A DNA stretch of 46,944 nucleotides. Source: Muribaculaceae bacterium (GTDB taxonomy: Bacteria; Bacteroidota; Bacteroidia; Bacteroidales; Muribaculaceae). The notes beneath the pieces are model-generated. The model worked only from the letters and a program-made list of their open reading frames with translations, searched no databases and was not told the origin of the DNA. The stretch covers positions 1 through 46,944 of the forward strand of contig JAFVCX010000131.1 in the NCBI GenBank assembly GCA_017478855.1, given 5' to 3'. This document shows, one piece after another, positions 25,602-34,849 of the stretch. A program made the position numbers and the translations under genes. How positions within the stretch are numbered: the first letter of the stretch is position 1; every line of letters begins with the position of its first letter.

Positions 25602-27455
25602 ATGAAAGCAAACCACAATAACATAGTCCGTTGCCTATTCTTCATGGCGTGTCTGCTGACGGTGCTCACCGTGCAGTCGGCAGTGACTTTCACGGCCCAT
25701 GCTCCACGTCAAGTTGAAAAAGACAGCAAGTTTAAGGTGAGTTTTGTGCTCTCTGATGCCGAAGGCTCTTCATTCACGCCACCCGATATCGCAGGGGCGC
25801 AAAAAATCTATGGGCCTGCTCTCTCCACCAGCTATAGTTCGTCGTGGGTCAATGGCAAAACTTCACAGTCGTCGTCGCAAGAATACACGATGATTTATAA
25901 AGCCACTTCGGTGGGGCGGCTCAATGTGGGTGCCGCGACAATCGAAGTGGGAGGCAAACGCCTGTCCACGCGGCCCATCACCATCGATGTGATACCGGCC
26001 GGCAAAGCCAGCCAGTCACAGCAACAATCCTCCCCGTCGCAACAACCTCAACCGCGCGGTGGAGTGCAGTATAACGACCCGCTCACGCAAGGCACCGAGA
26101 AAAATGTTACGGGCAACGACATATTTGTGCGCATCGAAATGTCAAAACCGCGTGTGTATGAGCAACAAGCGGTGGTATGCACCATTAAGCTCTACACGAA
26201 ATATCAAGTGTCGCAGTTCATACCCACCCTGCAACCGTCGTTTGATGGATTTCTCATTGAGGAAATTCCCATGCAACCCAGCCTGAACAATGTGGAAACC
26301 CATCATGGCCAGCAATACATGGTGGCCGTGCTGAAAAAGTGCATTCTTTATCCGCAGCAATCGGGAAAACTCACCATCACGTCGGGTAACTACGATGTAA
26401 ATGTGGTTCAATACGAAAACTTCCGCACCATTTTTGGCACATTGTCGCAACCGGTTGAGAAAAAACTTGTGGTAAAATCCAATAGTGCCACAGTCAATAT
26501 CCTTCCGCTTCCCGAGCCACGTCCGGCAGGATTTAATGGCGCGGTGGGTAAATTTAATGTGACTACCGAGCTGAAACCGGTCTCACTCAAGACCTATGCC
26601 GCCGCCACCTATTCCTATCGCATCGCGGGCACGGGCAACCTCAAGTACATAAAAGCGCCCGAGGTCACGTTCCCAAAAGAAATGGATGTGTATGACCCCA
26701 AAATCGATGTCAAGATTAATGCTGGTAGCGACATGAATGGCACGGCAACAGTCAACTACACGTTCATTCCTCAGTTTGCCGGCAAGTTTGTGATTCCGGC
26801 TTCGCATTTCGTCTACTTCAACCCCGACACCGAGCGCTACGATTCCATCGCGGTGCCGGCCACCACCCTGCAAGTGGCAAAGGGCGAAGGGGCACCCTCC
26901 AATCATTATAGGCTGAAAAACATGGACATTCGTCACATTCATAATGCGAATGGCTCATTGAGCAAGAATCCCTCCTTCATGCTGCGCCATTGGGGCTACT
27001 GGCTCGCCTACTTGATTCCCACGCTGACTTTTGCCGCTACACTCGTTTATTACCGCAAGCAGCTTAGGTTGCGGGCCGATGCGTCGCGTCTGCGCAATCG
27101 TCGGGCGGGCAAGTTGGCCAATCGTCGCTTGCGCAAAGCCCAGCGGCTGATGGCAAGCAATGCGGCCCCTGCGAAATTCTATGGTGAGTTGCTCTCTTCA
27201 GTGTGGGGATACATGAGCGATAAATTCAATATACCCGTTTCAGAACTGAACCGCGACAACCTCATGGAAACCCTTAACCAGCATGAGGTGGATGATGAGC
27301 TGAAGCAGCAAATTCTCGACCTGATTGATCAGTGTGAGTTTGCTCAATACGCGCCACAACTTTCTGGCGACGACCGTCGGGTTGTATTTGAACGTGCGGC
27401 CTCGGCCATCAACTCTCTTGAAAAACTGAAACCGGCAAAACCCTCTCAGTCATGA
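25602..27455 (+). CDS. batD: BatD (BatD-family oxygen tolerance protein)
   Basis: A 617-residue protein with a signal peptide (cleavage near SAV, residue 27), several extracytoplasmic immunoglobulin-like segments (the N-terminal unit with APRQVEKDSKFKVSFVLSDAEG; a central unit around FVRIEMSKPRVYEQQAVVCT; a third with YSYRIAGTGNLKYI), a Gln/Ser/Pro linker near residues 130-150, one membrane helix (about 465-483, following LRHWGYW), and a basic cytoplasmic tail of 130 residues. This is the BatD layout. The start at 25602 lies 27 bases after batC, and its stop overlaps batE by four bases. Confidence 0.92.
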   Translation: MKANHNNIVRCLFFMACLLTVLTVQSAVTFTAHAPRQVEKDSKFKVSFVLSDAEGSSFTPPDIAGAQKIYGPALSTSYSSSWVNGKTSQSSSQEYTMIYKATSVGRLNVGAATIEVGGKRLSTRPITIDVIPAGKASQSQQQSSPSQQPQPRGGVQYNDPLTQGTEKNVTGNDIFVRIEMSKPRVYEQQAVVCTIKLYTKYQVSQFIPTLQPSFDGFLIEEIPMQPSLNNVETHHGQQYMVAVLKKCILYPQQSGKLTITSGNYDVNVVQYENFRTIFGTLSQPVEKKLVVKSNSATVNILPLPEPRPAGFNGAVGKFNVTTELKPVSLKTYAAATYSYRIAGTGNLKYIKAPEVTFPKEMDVYDPKIDVKINAGSDMNGTATVNYTFIPQFAGKFVIPASHFVYFNPDTERYDSIAVPATTLQVAKGEGAPSNHYRLKNMDIRHIHNANGSLSKNPSFMLRHWGYWLAYLIPTLTFAATLVYYRKQLRLRADASRLRNRRAGKLANRRLRKAQRLMASNAAPAKFYGELLSSVWGYMSDKFNIPVSELNRDNLMETLNQHEVDDELKQQILDLIDQCEFAQYAPQLSGDDRRVVFERAASAINSLEKLKPAKPSQS

Positions 27456-28213
27456 AACAAATAGTTTTGCTCGCACTTTTGATTTGGACATGCAGTTCAG
27501 CCGCCGCCTCTCGGTTGCAGCAGGCCAACGACGCATATAACCGCGAACTCTATAATCAGGCTCTTCAGATCTATCTGTCGCAGGAGAAAACGGGCGAGGT
27601 GAGTGCCGACCTGTACTATAATATAGGAAACACCTACTATCGCCTTAAAGACAATGGTCATGCGGTTCTTTATTATGAGCGTGCTCTTTTACTCGACCCG
27701 TCAAATAAAGACGCGCGTTTTAATCTGGAATATGTGCGCGAAAGGGCCGGGCTGCAAATAGACGAGGGAAACAGTTTCTTCTCGCTTTGGACTGAAGAGA
27801 AAGTGAGCCATTTGAGCAGCAACAACTGGGCCACGATTGCCCTCGTGTCCTTTTTGCTGGTCTTGGCTGCGCTGGCACTGTATATATTCTCCGACAGCAC
27901 TTTATTTAGAAAAATAGGTTTTTTTGGCGGATTGCTGGTTGCATTGGTGTGTGCCTTATCACTTGTTTGCTCTTGGCACATGTGCGACAAAGTGCAAAAC
28001 CGCACCGATGCCATAGTGATGGCCGAGGATGCCACATTCAGTACGGCTCCTCGTGCGCCCAAAGATCAAAGTGAAGTAGCTTTTAAGCTCAAGCAAGGCA
28101 TCAAAATCAGCGTTGTGGATAGCGTCAAGGTGGCCGACAAAAAATGGTGTCAGGTTAAACTTACCGATGGCCGCGTCGCTTGGATTTTGGCCGGCGATAT
28201 CGAAATCATTTGA
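27452..28213 (+). CDS. batE: BatE, TPR and SH3-like protein
   Basis: A 253-residue membrane protein. It has a signal peptide (about 1-19), two TPR motifs (AYNRELYNQALQIYL ... LYYNIGNTYYRLKDNGHAVLYYERAL), two membrane helices (about 126-147 and 154-174), and a C-terminal bacterial SH3-like domain containing KDQSEVAFKLKQG and DGRVAWILAGDIEII. This matches BatE at the end of bat operons. Its product closes the set of MoxR, DUF58, two VWA and two TPR proteins. Confidence 0.92.
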   Translation: MKQIVLLALLIWTCSSAAASRLQQANDAYNRELYNQALQIYLSQEKTGEVSADLYYNIGNTYYRLKDNGHAVLYYERALLLDPSNKDARFNLEYVRERAGLQIDEGNSFFSLWTEEKVSHLSSNNWATIALVSFLLVLAALALYIFSDSTLFRKIGFFGGLLVALVCALSLVCSWHMCDKVQNRTDAIVMAEDATFSTAPRAPKDQSEVAFKLKQGIKISVVDSVKVADKKWCQVKLTDGRVAWILAGDIEII

Positions 28214-28241
28214 AATATAACATAAACACAACTGAAATGTC

Positions 28242-28916
28242 ATGATTGAATATCTCGATGCGATAGACCAAAGCGTTTTCTTGGCCATTAACGGAAGCCA
28301 CATAGGTTACTTTGATTGGGTGATGTGGTGTGTGTCGAGCCGGTTGTCATGGACTTTAATTTTAGTGGCGTTTCTGTTGGCCTTGCGCAATAAGGGCTGG
28401 AAGCATGCTTTGCTCATCATCATGGCAGTGGCGTTGGCCATCTTGGTGGCCGATCAAATCTCATCGGGCTTCATTAAGCATGCGGTGGAGCGGTTGCGTC
28501 CCTCGCATAATCCCTCGCTTGAAAATACGATCCACATCGTCAATGGTTATCGGGGCGGCATGTATGGTTTCGTGTCGAGCCATGCGGCCAATTCGTTTGC
28601 CGTTTCACTCTTGTTGGGGCTGGTCACAGTGCGCAAGCGGGTGTTGTGTGCCATGATGGCTTGGGCGGTGCTTCAGTGCTACAGCCGGGTCTATCTGGGC
28701 GTTCACTATCCGGGCGACATCTTAGGTGGGGCTGTTGTGGGGCTTTTGTCGGGATGGCTCGTCTATCGCTTGTGGCTTGTGGCCGAGCGCAGGCTGCTGC
28801 GCGGAGATGGCGTTTTGCTGTCAGAGCGCGATGCCACATGGCTGGCACACAGCGTGTGGCTCTCGGTGACTCTCATGTTGCTCATGCCTGTTTTGCTCAT
28901 GCAATTCGACCAATAA
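28242..28916 (+). CDS. PAP2-family membrane phosphatase
   Basis: A 224-residue protein with five or six membrane helices and the three phosphatase motifs of the PAP2 superfamily: KHAVERLRP (79-87), the VSSHAANSF form of PSGH (His114), and SRVYLGVHYPGD (148-159). Substrates of such enzymes include undecaprenyl pyrophosphate, phosphatidate and lipid A phosphates. No feature decides among these. The family is common in Bacteroidota, where lipid A 1- and 4'-phosphatases (LpxE/LpxF type) belong to it. It follows batE by 28 bases. Confidence 0.88.
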   Translation: MIEYLDAIDQSVFLAINGSHIGYFDWVMWCVSSRLSWTLILVAFLLALRNKGWKHALLIIMAVALAILVADQISSGFIKHAVERLRPSHNPSLENTIHIVNGYRGGMYGFVSSHAANSFAVSLLLGLVTVRKRVLCAMMAWAVLQCYSRVYLGVHYPGDILGGAVVGLLSGWLVYRLWLVAERRLLRGDGVLLSERDATWLAHSVWLSVTLMLLMPVLLMQFDQ

Positions 28917-28942
28917 AAAGATAATTTCTCAAAAAAGATAAT

Positions 28943-29197
28943 ATGAAAATCATCACGTTTAACGAATTAAGAAGAATCAAAAACCAGTTGCCCGAAGGCT
29001 CCACTCATGTGATTGCCGATAAGTTGAATTTGAGCGTGCAAACGGTGCGCAACTATTTTGGAGGCACCAATTATGATGCCGGCGAGAATATGGGGCTTCA
29101 CATCGAACCGGGTCCCGACGGAGGATATGTGACGCTTGACGACACAAAAATCTTAGACATGGCTCTTGAGATTCTTTCCGATTCAGAGAAAAAATAA
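28943..29197 (+). CDS. Small helix-turn-helix-like DNA-binding protein
   Basis: An 84-residue protein with a predicted helix-turn-helix: LPEGSTHVIADKLNLSVQTVRNYFGG reads as a compact HTH (residues about 14-40) in which the second helix LSVQTVRNYF would contact DNA. The C-terminal half is acidic (GPDGGYVTLDDTKILDMALE). Homologues of this size occur across Bacteroidales. Target unknown. The start is 26 bases after the PAP2 gene, and the next gene follows within 21 bases, so it may be in the same transcript. Confidence 0.75.
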   Translation: MKIITFNELRRIKNQLPEGSTHVIADKLNLSVQTVRNYFGGTNYDAGENMGLHIEPGPDGGYVTLDDTKILDMALEILSDSEKK

Positions 29198-29218
29198 ACC
29201 CTTTCATCTTCATTTTCA

Positions 29219-30742
29219 TTGCGCCTCTCCACACGACATCAGCTCCAAATGTTTGCCGGCATGGCATTGTTTGCCTTGCTGGTAATGTTTTTGGTGTCGG
29301 CCGACTCGTACACGCACGACTTCTACGACCATTTCGACAGTGCCACCTTTTTCACCAGTGGTAAAGCGTGGATGAACGGCATGGTGCCCTACGTGGATTT
29401 CTCTGATTCCAAAGGGCCGCTGCTGTGGTTCATATATGGGGTGGGGTACTTATTGACTCCTCGCAGCTATGTGGGCGTGTTTTGGATCACCGTGATAATC
29501 TATGCCTATATTTTCTTTTGGCTGGCCAAAACCGCTCTAATCTATCTGGGAAACCGTCGCAAGGCGATGATGGCAGCAATGCTCACGGCATTGTCCATCT
29601 ATTTCCCATTGGTGCGTTATGAAACGCGAGCCGAGGATTTTTGCCTTTTTTTCTTTGTTTGGTCACTCTATCATGTGTGCAACCGGCTGCATGGCACCGG
29701 AGCAACTGATGGGCAATCGCTCAAAAAGACCGCATGGGTGCTGGGTGTGAGCATGGCGGCCACGTTGCTCATCAAGTATAATGTGACGGTGATGATAGGA
29801 GTGATGGCCTTGTTGGTGCTACACGCGTCGTGGAAGACCGGTGATGGCGTGTGGAAGCCGATGGGGCACATCGTTTTGGCTTTCACCATCACACTGGCCC
29901 CTATGGTGGCCTATATGCTTGCCGGAGGATGGTTTTTCGATTTCATCCGTGAATACTTCATTGTGACGATGGATGTGGTGAAGAATCAGCATGAAATCAT
30001 GAGGCATCCCGTGTATTTGCTTTGGGCTAACCGGTGGACGGTGGGAATTGTGCTCGGTGTCAACGCCATCTCGGCATGGGCCGTCACGCGCTATGCGCAA
30101 CGTTACCGTTGGGCTGTTGCCGCAATATTTCTCGTTACTTTCTTTTTGATAGTAAGCAATGCTTTCTGGCTTTACTATTACGCCATGTGCAGCACATTTG
30201 TGCTGTTTGGTTGGGTAGCTGTCTTTCTGCTATTGGGAAAAAACACGCTGTCAAGAAGATGGCATGTTGCAGCGGTGGCCGTTGTGACCATCGTGACCGT
30301 CACTGCCATGCATGCGCTGCGTGATGATGAAAGCTGGTTTTTCCGCGACAATGCGGAGCGTGCCACTCTCTACCGCTATGCGGCTATCATGTCGCAAGTG
30401 AAGCATCCCACGATTGTCTACTACAATACTTGCACTTCGGGCTTCGGTGTTCCGGTGGAGAGTTTGCCGGGCTGCAAATACTGGACATCACAAAGTGGTG
30501 CCACCACGAGGATGGACGACGATCAGCGCCAAGCTATTGAGAGCAGACGCACCGATTTCGTAATAACGATGAAAGACTATGATGACCCGGCATGGCTCAG
30601 GGCACAGGGCTATCATCTTTATGACCACGACAGCCGCCTGACGATGAGGTTATATAGTCGTGATAGCCTTCCCGAACCGCCTGCAAACTTTTATGTGACT
30701 AATCAAGACGTGCTACTGAAGCGCAACTTGCTCAAACCATGA
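29219..30742 (+). CDS. Multi-pass membrane glycosyltransferase-like protein (GT-C fold)
   Basis: A 507-residue protein with about ten hydrophobic segments and a soluble C-terminal portion (from about residue 380). The first extracytoplasmic loop carries SADSYTHDFYDHFDSATFF and DSKGPLLWFIYG; acidic residues in that loop are typical of the GT-C superfamily (GT39/GT83-like enzymes using polyprenyl-linked donors). I cannot name the acceptor. The start is TTG at 29219 by frame; ATG 29249 would drop ten basic residues and is also plausible. Its last bases overlap the convergent MBL-fold gene (30732-30742). Confidence 0.75.
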   Translation: MRLSTRHQLQMFAGMALFALLVMFLVSADSYTHDFYDHFDSATFFTSGKAWMNGMVPYVDFSDSKGPLLWFIYGVGYLLTPRSYVGVFWITVIIYAYIFFWLAKTALIYLGNRRKAMMAAMLTALSIYFPLVRYETRAEDFCLFFFVWSLYHVCNRLHGTGATDGQSLKKTAWVLGVSMAATLLIKYNVTVMIGVMALLVLHASWKTGDGVWKPMGHIVLAFTITLAPMVAYMLAGGWFFDFIREYFIVTMDVVKNQHEIMRHPVYLLWANRWTVGIVLGVNAISAWAVTRYAQRYRWAVAAIFLVTFFLIVSNAFWLYYYAMCSTFVLFGWVAVFLLLGKNTLSRRWHVAAVAVVTIVTVTAMHALRDDESWFFRDNAERATLYRYAAIMSQVKHPTIVYYNTCTSGFGVPVESLPGCKYWTSQSGATTRMDDDQRQAIESRRTDFVITMKDYDDPAWLRAQGYHLYDHDSRLTMRLYSRDSLPEPPANFYVTNQDVLLKRNLLKP

Positions 30743-31445
30743 TGCTTTGCCCGGCTGGCACATGGACGCACCGGCCATAGCCGGGATTCTGATAAAGCGA
30801 CCATTGAGTGGCTTCACGGTCGCGCCCCCACATGTGCATGGGTATGAAAATCGCCACTCTCACCGATTTTAGAAATTCGCGCGCCCCATAAGCCCAATCG
30901 CCTCCAATGTTGGGTACCACGGGCATCATCGCCACGTCAATTTCGGGAGCAAATTGGGTGATGCGCGTGAGAATGGCATGAAAATCACCTCTTGCTTTGC
31001 GCACGGTAGCCGCGTCGTGCTCCTCACTGAAATCCCAGCAGGTGTAGTCGCCAGCATGAAACACTCGTTTCTCGCCAATCGACACGAGAAAGCTCACGCC
31101 CACATCGGTTGAGTCAAAAGCACGCACGGCAATGCGCGTGTCGCTCCAGTCTTCATCGTGATGCAGAAAGTGAATGGAGAACGCATCAAGGTTGCGGCTG
31201 CGAGCAAGCTTTCGCCGGCACTCGTTGGCAATAATGTATTGAATTTCAGAAACATATATATCCCAATCAAATATCTCAGGGTTCAAATGGTCGCGGTGGC
31301 TGTGCGAAACAAACACATAAAGCCGTTTGGCTCTCGCGAGAATTTGAGGGATGATGCCGGCAGGATCAATGTAATAATCGAAAATAAGCGTGGCATCATC
31401 GGTTTCAATTACCATGCCGCTATGTCCCAAGCAAGTGACCGTCAT
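30732..31445 (-). CDS. MBL-fold metallohydrolase
   Basis: A 237-residue metallo-beta-lactamase-fold protein, cytoplasmic. The zinc ligands are visible: VSHSHRDHLN (HxHxDH) and HAGDYTCWDF (His and Asp), with a third histidine probably in FIPMHMWGRD. The family most like it is the L-ascorbate-6-phosphate lactonase/UPF0173 type group, whose substrates are mostly unknown. It lies 46 bases downstream of tex. The 3' end overlaps the convergent glycosyltransferase-like gene by 11 bases. Confidence 0.82.
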   Translation of the reverse strand: MTVTCLGHSGMVIETDDATLIFDYYIDPAGIIPQILARAKRLYVFVSHSHRDHLNPEIFDWDIYVSEIQYIIANECRRKLARSRNLDAFSIHFLHHDEDWSDTRIAVRAFDSTDVGVSFLVSIGEKRVFHAGDYTCWDFSEEHDAATVRKARGDFHAILTRITQFAPEIDVAMMPVVPNIGGDWAYGAREFLKSVRVAIFIPMHMWGRDREATQWSLYQNPGYGRCVHVPAGQSIMV

Positions 31446-31491
31446 TTGTCCTTCCTTTCTTCAGACAGGCTCGAAATCATGCGAAAAGTTG

Positions 31492-33630
31492 TCATTTTTC
31501 GACAATACCTTTCATGCTTAAAGCAATGCGTTTTCTATCGATGTCGACCGAGAGTACACGCACACGCACAATTTGTCCGATTTTGACAACTTTTGTTGCA
31601 TCGACTACCCTTTTCTCGGCCAGTTGAGAGATATGTACGAGTCCTTCTTTATGCACGCCCACGTCCACAAACGCGCCAAATTGGGTGATGTTGGTCACAA
31701 TGCCATTGAGCACCATACCTTCGTGCAAGTCTTTGATGTCGCTCACATTCTCATCAAATTCGACTTGCTGAACGCCTTGTCGAGGGTCGCGGCCGGGTTT
31801 TTCAAGCTCCCGCATGATGTCAACGAGAGTGGGCTCGCCCACCTCGTCACTCACATATTGCCGCAGATTGATGCGCTCGCGCAAACTCTTGTCGTTAATC
31901 AAGTCGGCCACGCTGCATCCGCAATCTTTGGCCATGTGCTCAACGAGCGCATACCGCTCAGGATGCACGGCCGAATTGTCGAGCGGATTGACACTCTCCG
32001 GCACACGAAGGAAGCCTGCGGCTTGTGTGAATGTTTTGACACCCATCTTGGGCACATCCATGAGTTGCCGGCGGCTGGTGAAGTCGCCATGCTCGGCACG
32101 ATAGGCCACAATGTTCTGTGCCAGCGAGGAGCCTAAACCGGCCACATAGGTGAGCAGTTCTTTTGAAGCGGTGTTGAGGTTCACACCCACCTGATTCACA
32201 CAGCTTTCCACAGTGAACTGGAGCGCGTCCTTCAGCTTGTTTTGATCCACGTCGTGCTGATATTGCCCCACACCGATGGACTTGGGGTCAATCTTCACCA
32301 GCTCGGCCAACGGGTCAAGCAGGCGGCGACCGATAGACACAGCTCCGCGCACGGTTACATCTTCATTGGGAAACTCCTCACGAGCAGCTTTTGAGGCCGA
32401 ATAGATAGAGGCTCCGCTTTCGTTCACCACATGCAGTTCTATCTTGTGAGGCAGCTGCAAACGCTTCAAGAATCGCTCGGTTTCCCGGCTTCCGGTGCCG
32501 TTGCCCAATGCAAATGCCTGAATGTCATACTTCTTGACAAGTCGGGTGAGGGTGGCAGTGGCTCCTTCGATATCGTAATGGGGAGCCACGGGATAAATCA
32601 CATCGTGATACAGCATGTTGCCTTGCTCGTCAAGGCATACGATTTTGCACCCGGTGCGCATGCCCGGGTCGATAGCCATGATGCGTTTGCGGCTCAGAGG
32701 TGGGGCGAAAAGGAGCTGACGCACATTTTGGGCAAAAAGATTGATGGCCTCCTCGTCGGCCCTCGCTTTGCTTTGGGCGGCAAACTCGGTTTCAATCGAG
32801 GGCTTGAGCAAACGCTTGTAGCCGTCCTCAATGGCTTTCTCGACCACTGCGGCGGCCTCGCTGCGATTGCGCACCACTTGCCGGCAAATGTTGTCGAGTG
32901 CCCGGTCATCGTCCACGTCCACGCTCACACGCAAAAAGCCTTCTTTCTCTCCACGCCTGATGGCCAACAGCTGGTGCGATGAAACGCGTTGTAGCGGCTG
33001 CGAGTAGTCATAGTAGTTCTCATAGTTGCGCCCCTCGATTTCTTTGCCCTTGATAAAGTGGCTTTTTAGTTTGGCCTCGCGTCTGAACGACCTGCGCAAG
33101 ATGTTGCGAATTTGCGCGTCCTCGCTTGTGCGCTCGGCAATGATGTCCTGCGCCCCGGCAATGGCCGCTTGCACATCGGCCACCTTATCACCGACGAATG
33201 GAGCGGCCAGCTTGTGCAGGTTGTCGCGCATATCTTGGCGCATGATGGCATCGGCAAGAGGTTCCAACCCCAGTTGCCGTGCAGCCTCCGCCCGGGTCTT
33301 TCGTTTGGGCTTATAGGGTAGGTAGATGTCTTCGAGCGCAGTGGCATCCCAGCATGCGTTGATGCTGGCCGCCAACTCGGGAGTGAGTTTATCTTGCGCT
33401 TCAATCGTTTTAAGGATAGTGGCGCGACGCTTTTCCAGCTCATGATAATAGCGCAACCGCTGCTCAATGGACTGGATGGCCACTTCATCAAGACCGCCTG
33501 TGGCTTCCTTGCGATAACGGCTGATGAACGGAATGGTCGCTCCATCATCGAGAAGACTGATGGTGTTGCTCGTTTGATGAACGGAAATGTTGAGTTCTTG
33601 CGCTATGAGTGTAGCTACTTGGCTGGCCAT
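31492..33630 (-). CDS. tex: Tex family S1 RNA-binding protein
   Basis: A 712-residue protein with the complete Tex layout: an N-terminal helical region with FISRYRKEATGGLDE (about 35-50), a YqgF/RuvC-like domain starting AIDPGMRTGCKIVCLDEQG (about 320), a helix-hairpin-helix region (ASKELLTYVAGLGSSLA), and a C-terminal S1 domain (about 635-708, LHEGMVLNGIVTNITQFGAFVDVGVHKEGLVHIS). Tex is a conserved nucleic-acid-binding protein linked to transcription and ribosome-associated processes. It follows the metallophosphoesterase by 22 bases. Confidence 0.96.
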   Translation of the reverse strand: MASQVATLIAQELNISVHQTSNTISLLDDGATIPFISRYRKEATGGLDEVAIQSIEQRLRYYHELEKRRATILKTIEAQDKLTPELAASINACWDATALEDIYLPYKPKRKTRAEAARQLGLEPLADAIMRQDMRDNLHKLAAPFVGDKVADVQAAIAGAQDIIAERTSEDAQIRNILRRSFRREAKLKSHFIKGKEIEGRNYENYYDYSQPLQRVSSHQLLAIRRGEKEGFLRVSVDVDDDRALDNICRQVVRNRSEAAAVVEKAIEDGYKRLLKPSIETEFAAQSKARADEEAINLFAQNVRQLLFAPPLSRKRIMAIDPGMRTGCKIVCLDEQGNMLYHDVIYPVAPHYDIEGATATLTRLVKKYDIQAFALGNGTGSRETERFLKRLQLPHKIELHVVNESGASIYSASKAAREEFPNEDVTVRGAVSIGRRLLDPLAELVKIDPKSIGVGQYQHDVDQNKLKDALQFTVESCVNQVGVNLNTASKELLTYVAGLGSSLAQNIVAYRAEHGDFTSRRQLMDVPKMGVKTFTQAAGFLRVPESVNPLDNSAVHPERYALVEHMAKDCGCSVADLINDKSLRERINLRQYVSDEVGEPTLVDIMRELEKPGRDPRQGVQQVEFDENVSDIKDLHEGMVLNGIVTNITQFGAFVDVGVHKEGLVHISQLAEKRVVDATKVVKIGQIVRVRVLSVDIDRKRIALSMKGIVEK

Positions 33631-33652
33631 GTTTAGTTTTGTGGTAGTAAGG

Positions 33653-34849
33653 TTAGGATTTCTTTCGGGTGAGTTGAATAACGGTGATTTCGGGGGTGGC
33701 TCCCATGCGCATGGGCACTCCCACCATGCCGATGCCGGTGTTCACATACAGGTGCTGCTCTCCCACGGTGTAAAGTCCGCCCCATCGGCGATAGCGCAAC
33801 CTTGCGGGTGACAGTTCGAGTCCGAAAAGGTTGAAAATCGTTTGAAACGCGTGCGTGTGCCCCGATAGAGTGAGTGTGGCATTGGTCTTGCCCACAATTT
33901 CGTGATCCCATTGCTTGGGATTGTGTTGCATGACGATGAGCATGGCACTATCGGGGTAGTGGGCTATGGATTGCTGAAGATTGGCATAATTCAGAAAATC
34001 CTTCTCGCTATAATTTTCTTCACCGGCCACCACGATTCCCTTGCGCACTTCAACCCACTCGTTGCAAAGGACTTTCCATCCGGCTTTTTGCATGAGCAGG
34101 CGCAGAGCTTGTCTATCGGCCTCTTTTTCTTCGGACGAAGCCCAATCGGTGTAATCGTCATAATCATGATTGCCCGAAACCGACAACACGCCATCTCGCG
34201 CCTGCAAATTTGTCAAAAGTTGACAATAAGGCTCGGCCTCGCTGGTCATGCGGCTCACAAGGTCGCCGGTGAAACAAATGAGGTCGGGTTTCAGCTCATT
34301 CACTTGCTCAAAGACACTTTGCAAATAGTCTTTGTGACTGCCGTCGTAGGTGCCCAAATGCAAATCGCTGATGTGGACTATGGTGTAGGAATCGAGGTCG
34401 GCAGGCAAAGAATTGGTTTCGATGGTGGCATGCTTCACGCGATATGTGAAAGGCGTGAGCAGGGTAGCCCACAACATGAGTACGAGCACGCACACGCTCA
34501 CTACCCATGCGCTGCGTCTGATGAACCGCTGGTTGCGCCAGTGCAGCCAGCGCCGCAACGAGAGGGCATGAAGCCCATAACCCAAAAGCCGTGGCACATA
34601 CACGCACATGTAGCCCCACAGAACCCACATCATGACCACAAACGCGTGATTGCTTAGAGAAGGCGACCTTAGGGGGACGAAACAGCACACGCTCAAAAAG
34701 ACGGCATGCATTAGAGCGGATGTGACCATGTGGAGTGTCGTGGCTTTGCCATGCCACACCCGCCGCTTGGTTAAGTGTCGCGCGATGCGCCAGTCAACCC
34801 ACAGGTTGACGATAAGCAGCACCAATAATCCTATCCACTGTATTCTCAC
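33653..34849 (-). CDS. Membrane-anchored metallophosphoesterase
   Basis: A 398-residue protein with about four or five helices in the first 140 residues, then a calcineurin-like phosphoesterase domain: HISDLHLGTYDG, CFTGDLVSRM, SGNHDYDDY, VMQHNPKQWD and LSGHTHAFQ, which supply the two-metal site. YkuE-type enzymes have this plan, and the C-terminal segment YTVGEQHLYVNTGIGMVGVPMRMGATPEI fits too. Substrate unknown (related LpxH hydrolyses UDP-diacylglucosamine, but LpxH lacks membrane helices). It overlaps the acyltransferase by four bases. Confidence 0.9.
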   Translation of the reverse strand: MRIQWIGLLVLLIVNLWVDWRIARHLTKRRVWHGKATTLHMVTSALMHAVFLSVCCFVPLRSPSLSNHAFVVMMWVLWGYMCVYVPRLLGYGLHALSLRRWLHWRNQRFIRRSAWVVSVCVLVLMLWATLLTPFTYRVKHATIETNSLPADLDSYTIVHISDLHLGTYDGSHKDYLQSVFEQVNELKPDLICFTGDLVSRMTSEAEPYCQLLTNLQARDGVLSVSGNHDYDDYTDWASSEEKEADRQALRLLMQKAGWKVLCNEWVEVRKGIVVAGEENYSEKDFLNYANLQQSIAHYPDSAMLIVMQHNPKQWDHEIVGKTNATLTLSGHTHAFQTIFNLFGLELSPARLRYRRWGGLYTVGEQHLYVNTGIGMVGVPMRMGATPEITVIQLTRKKS

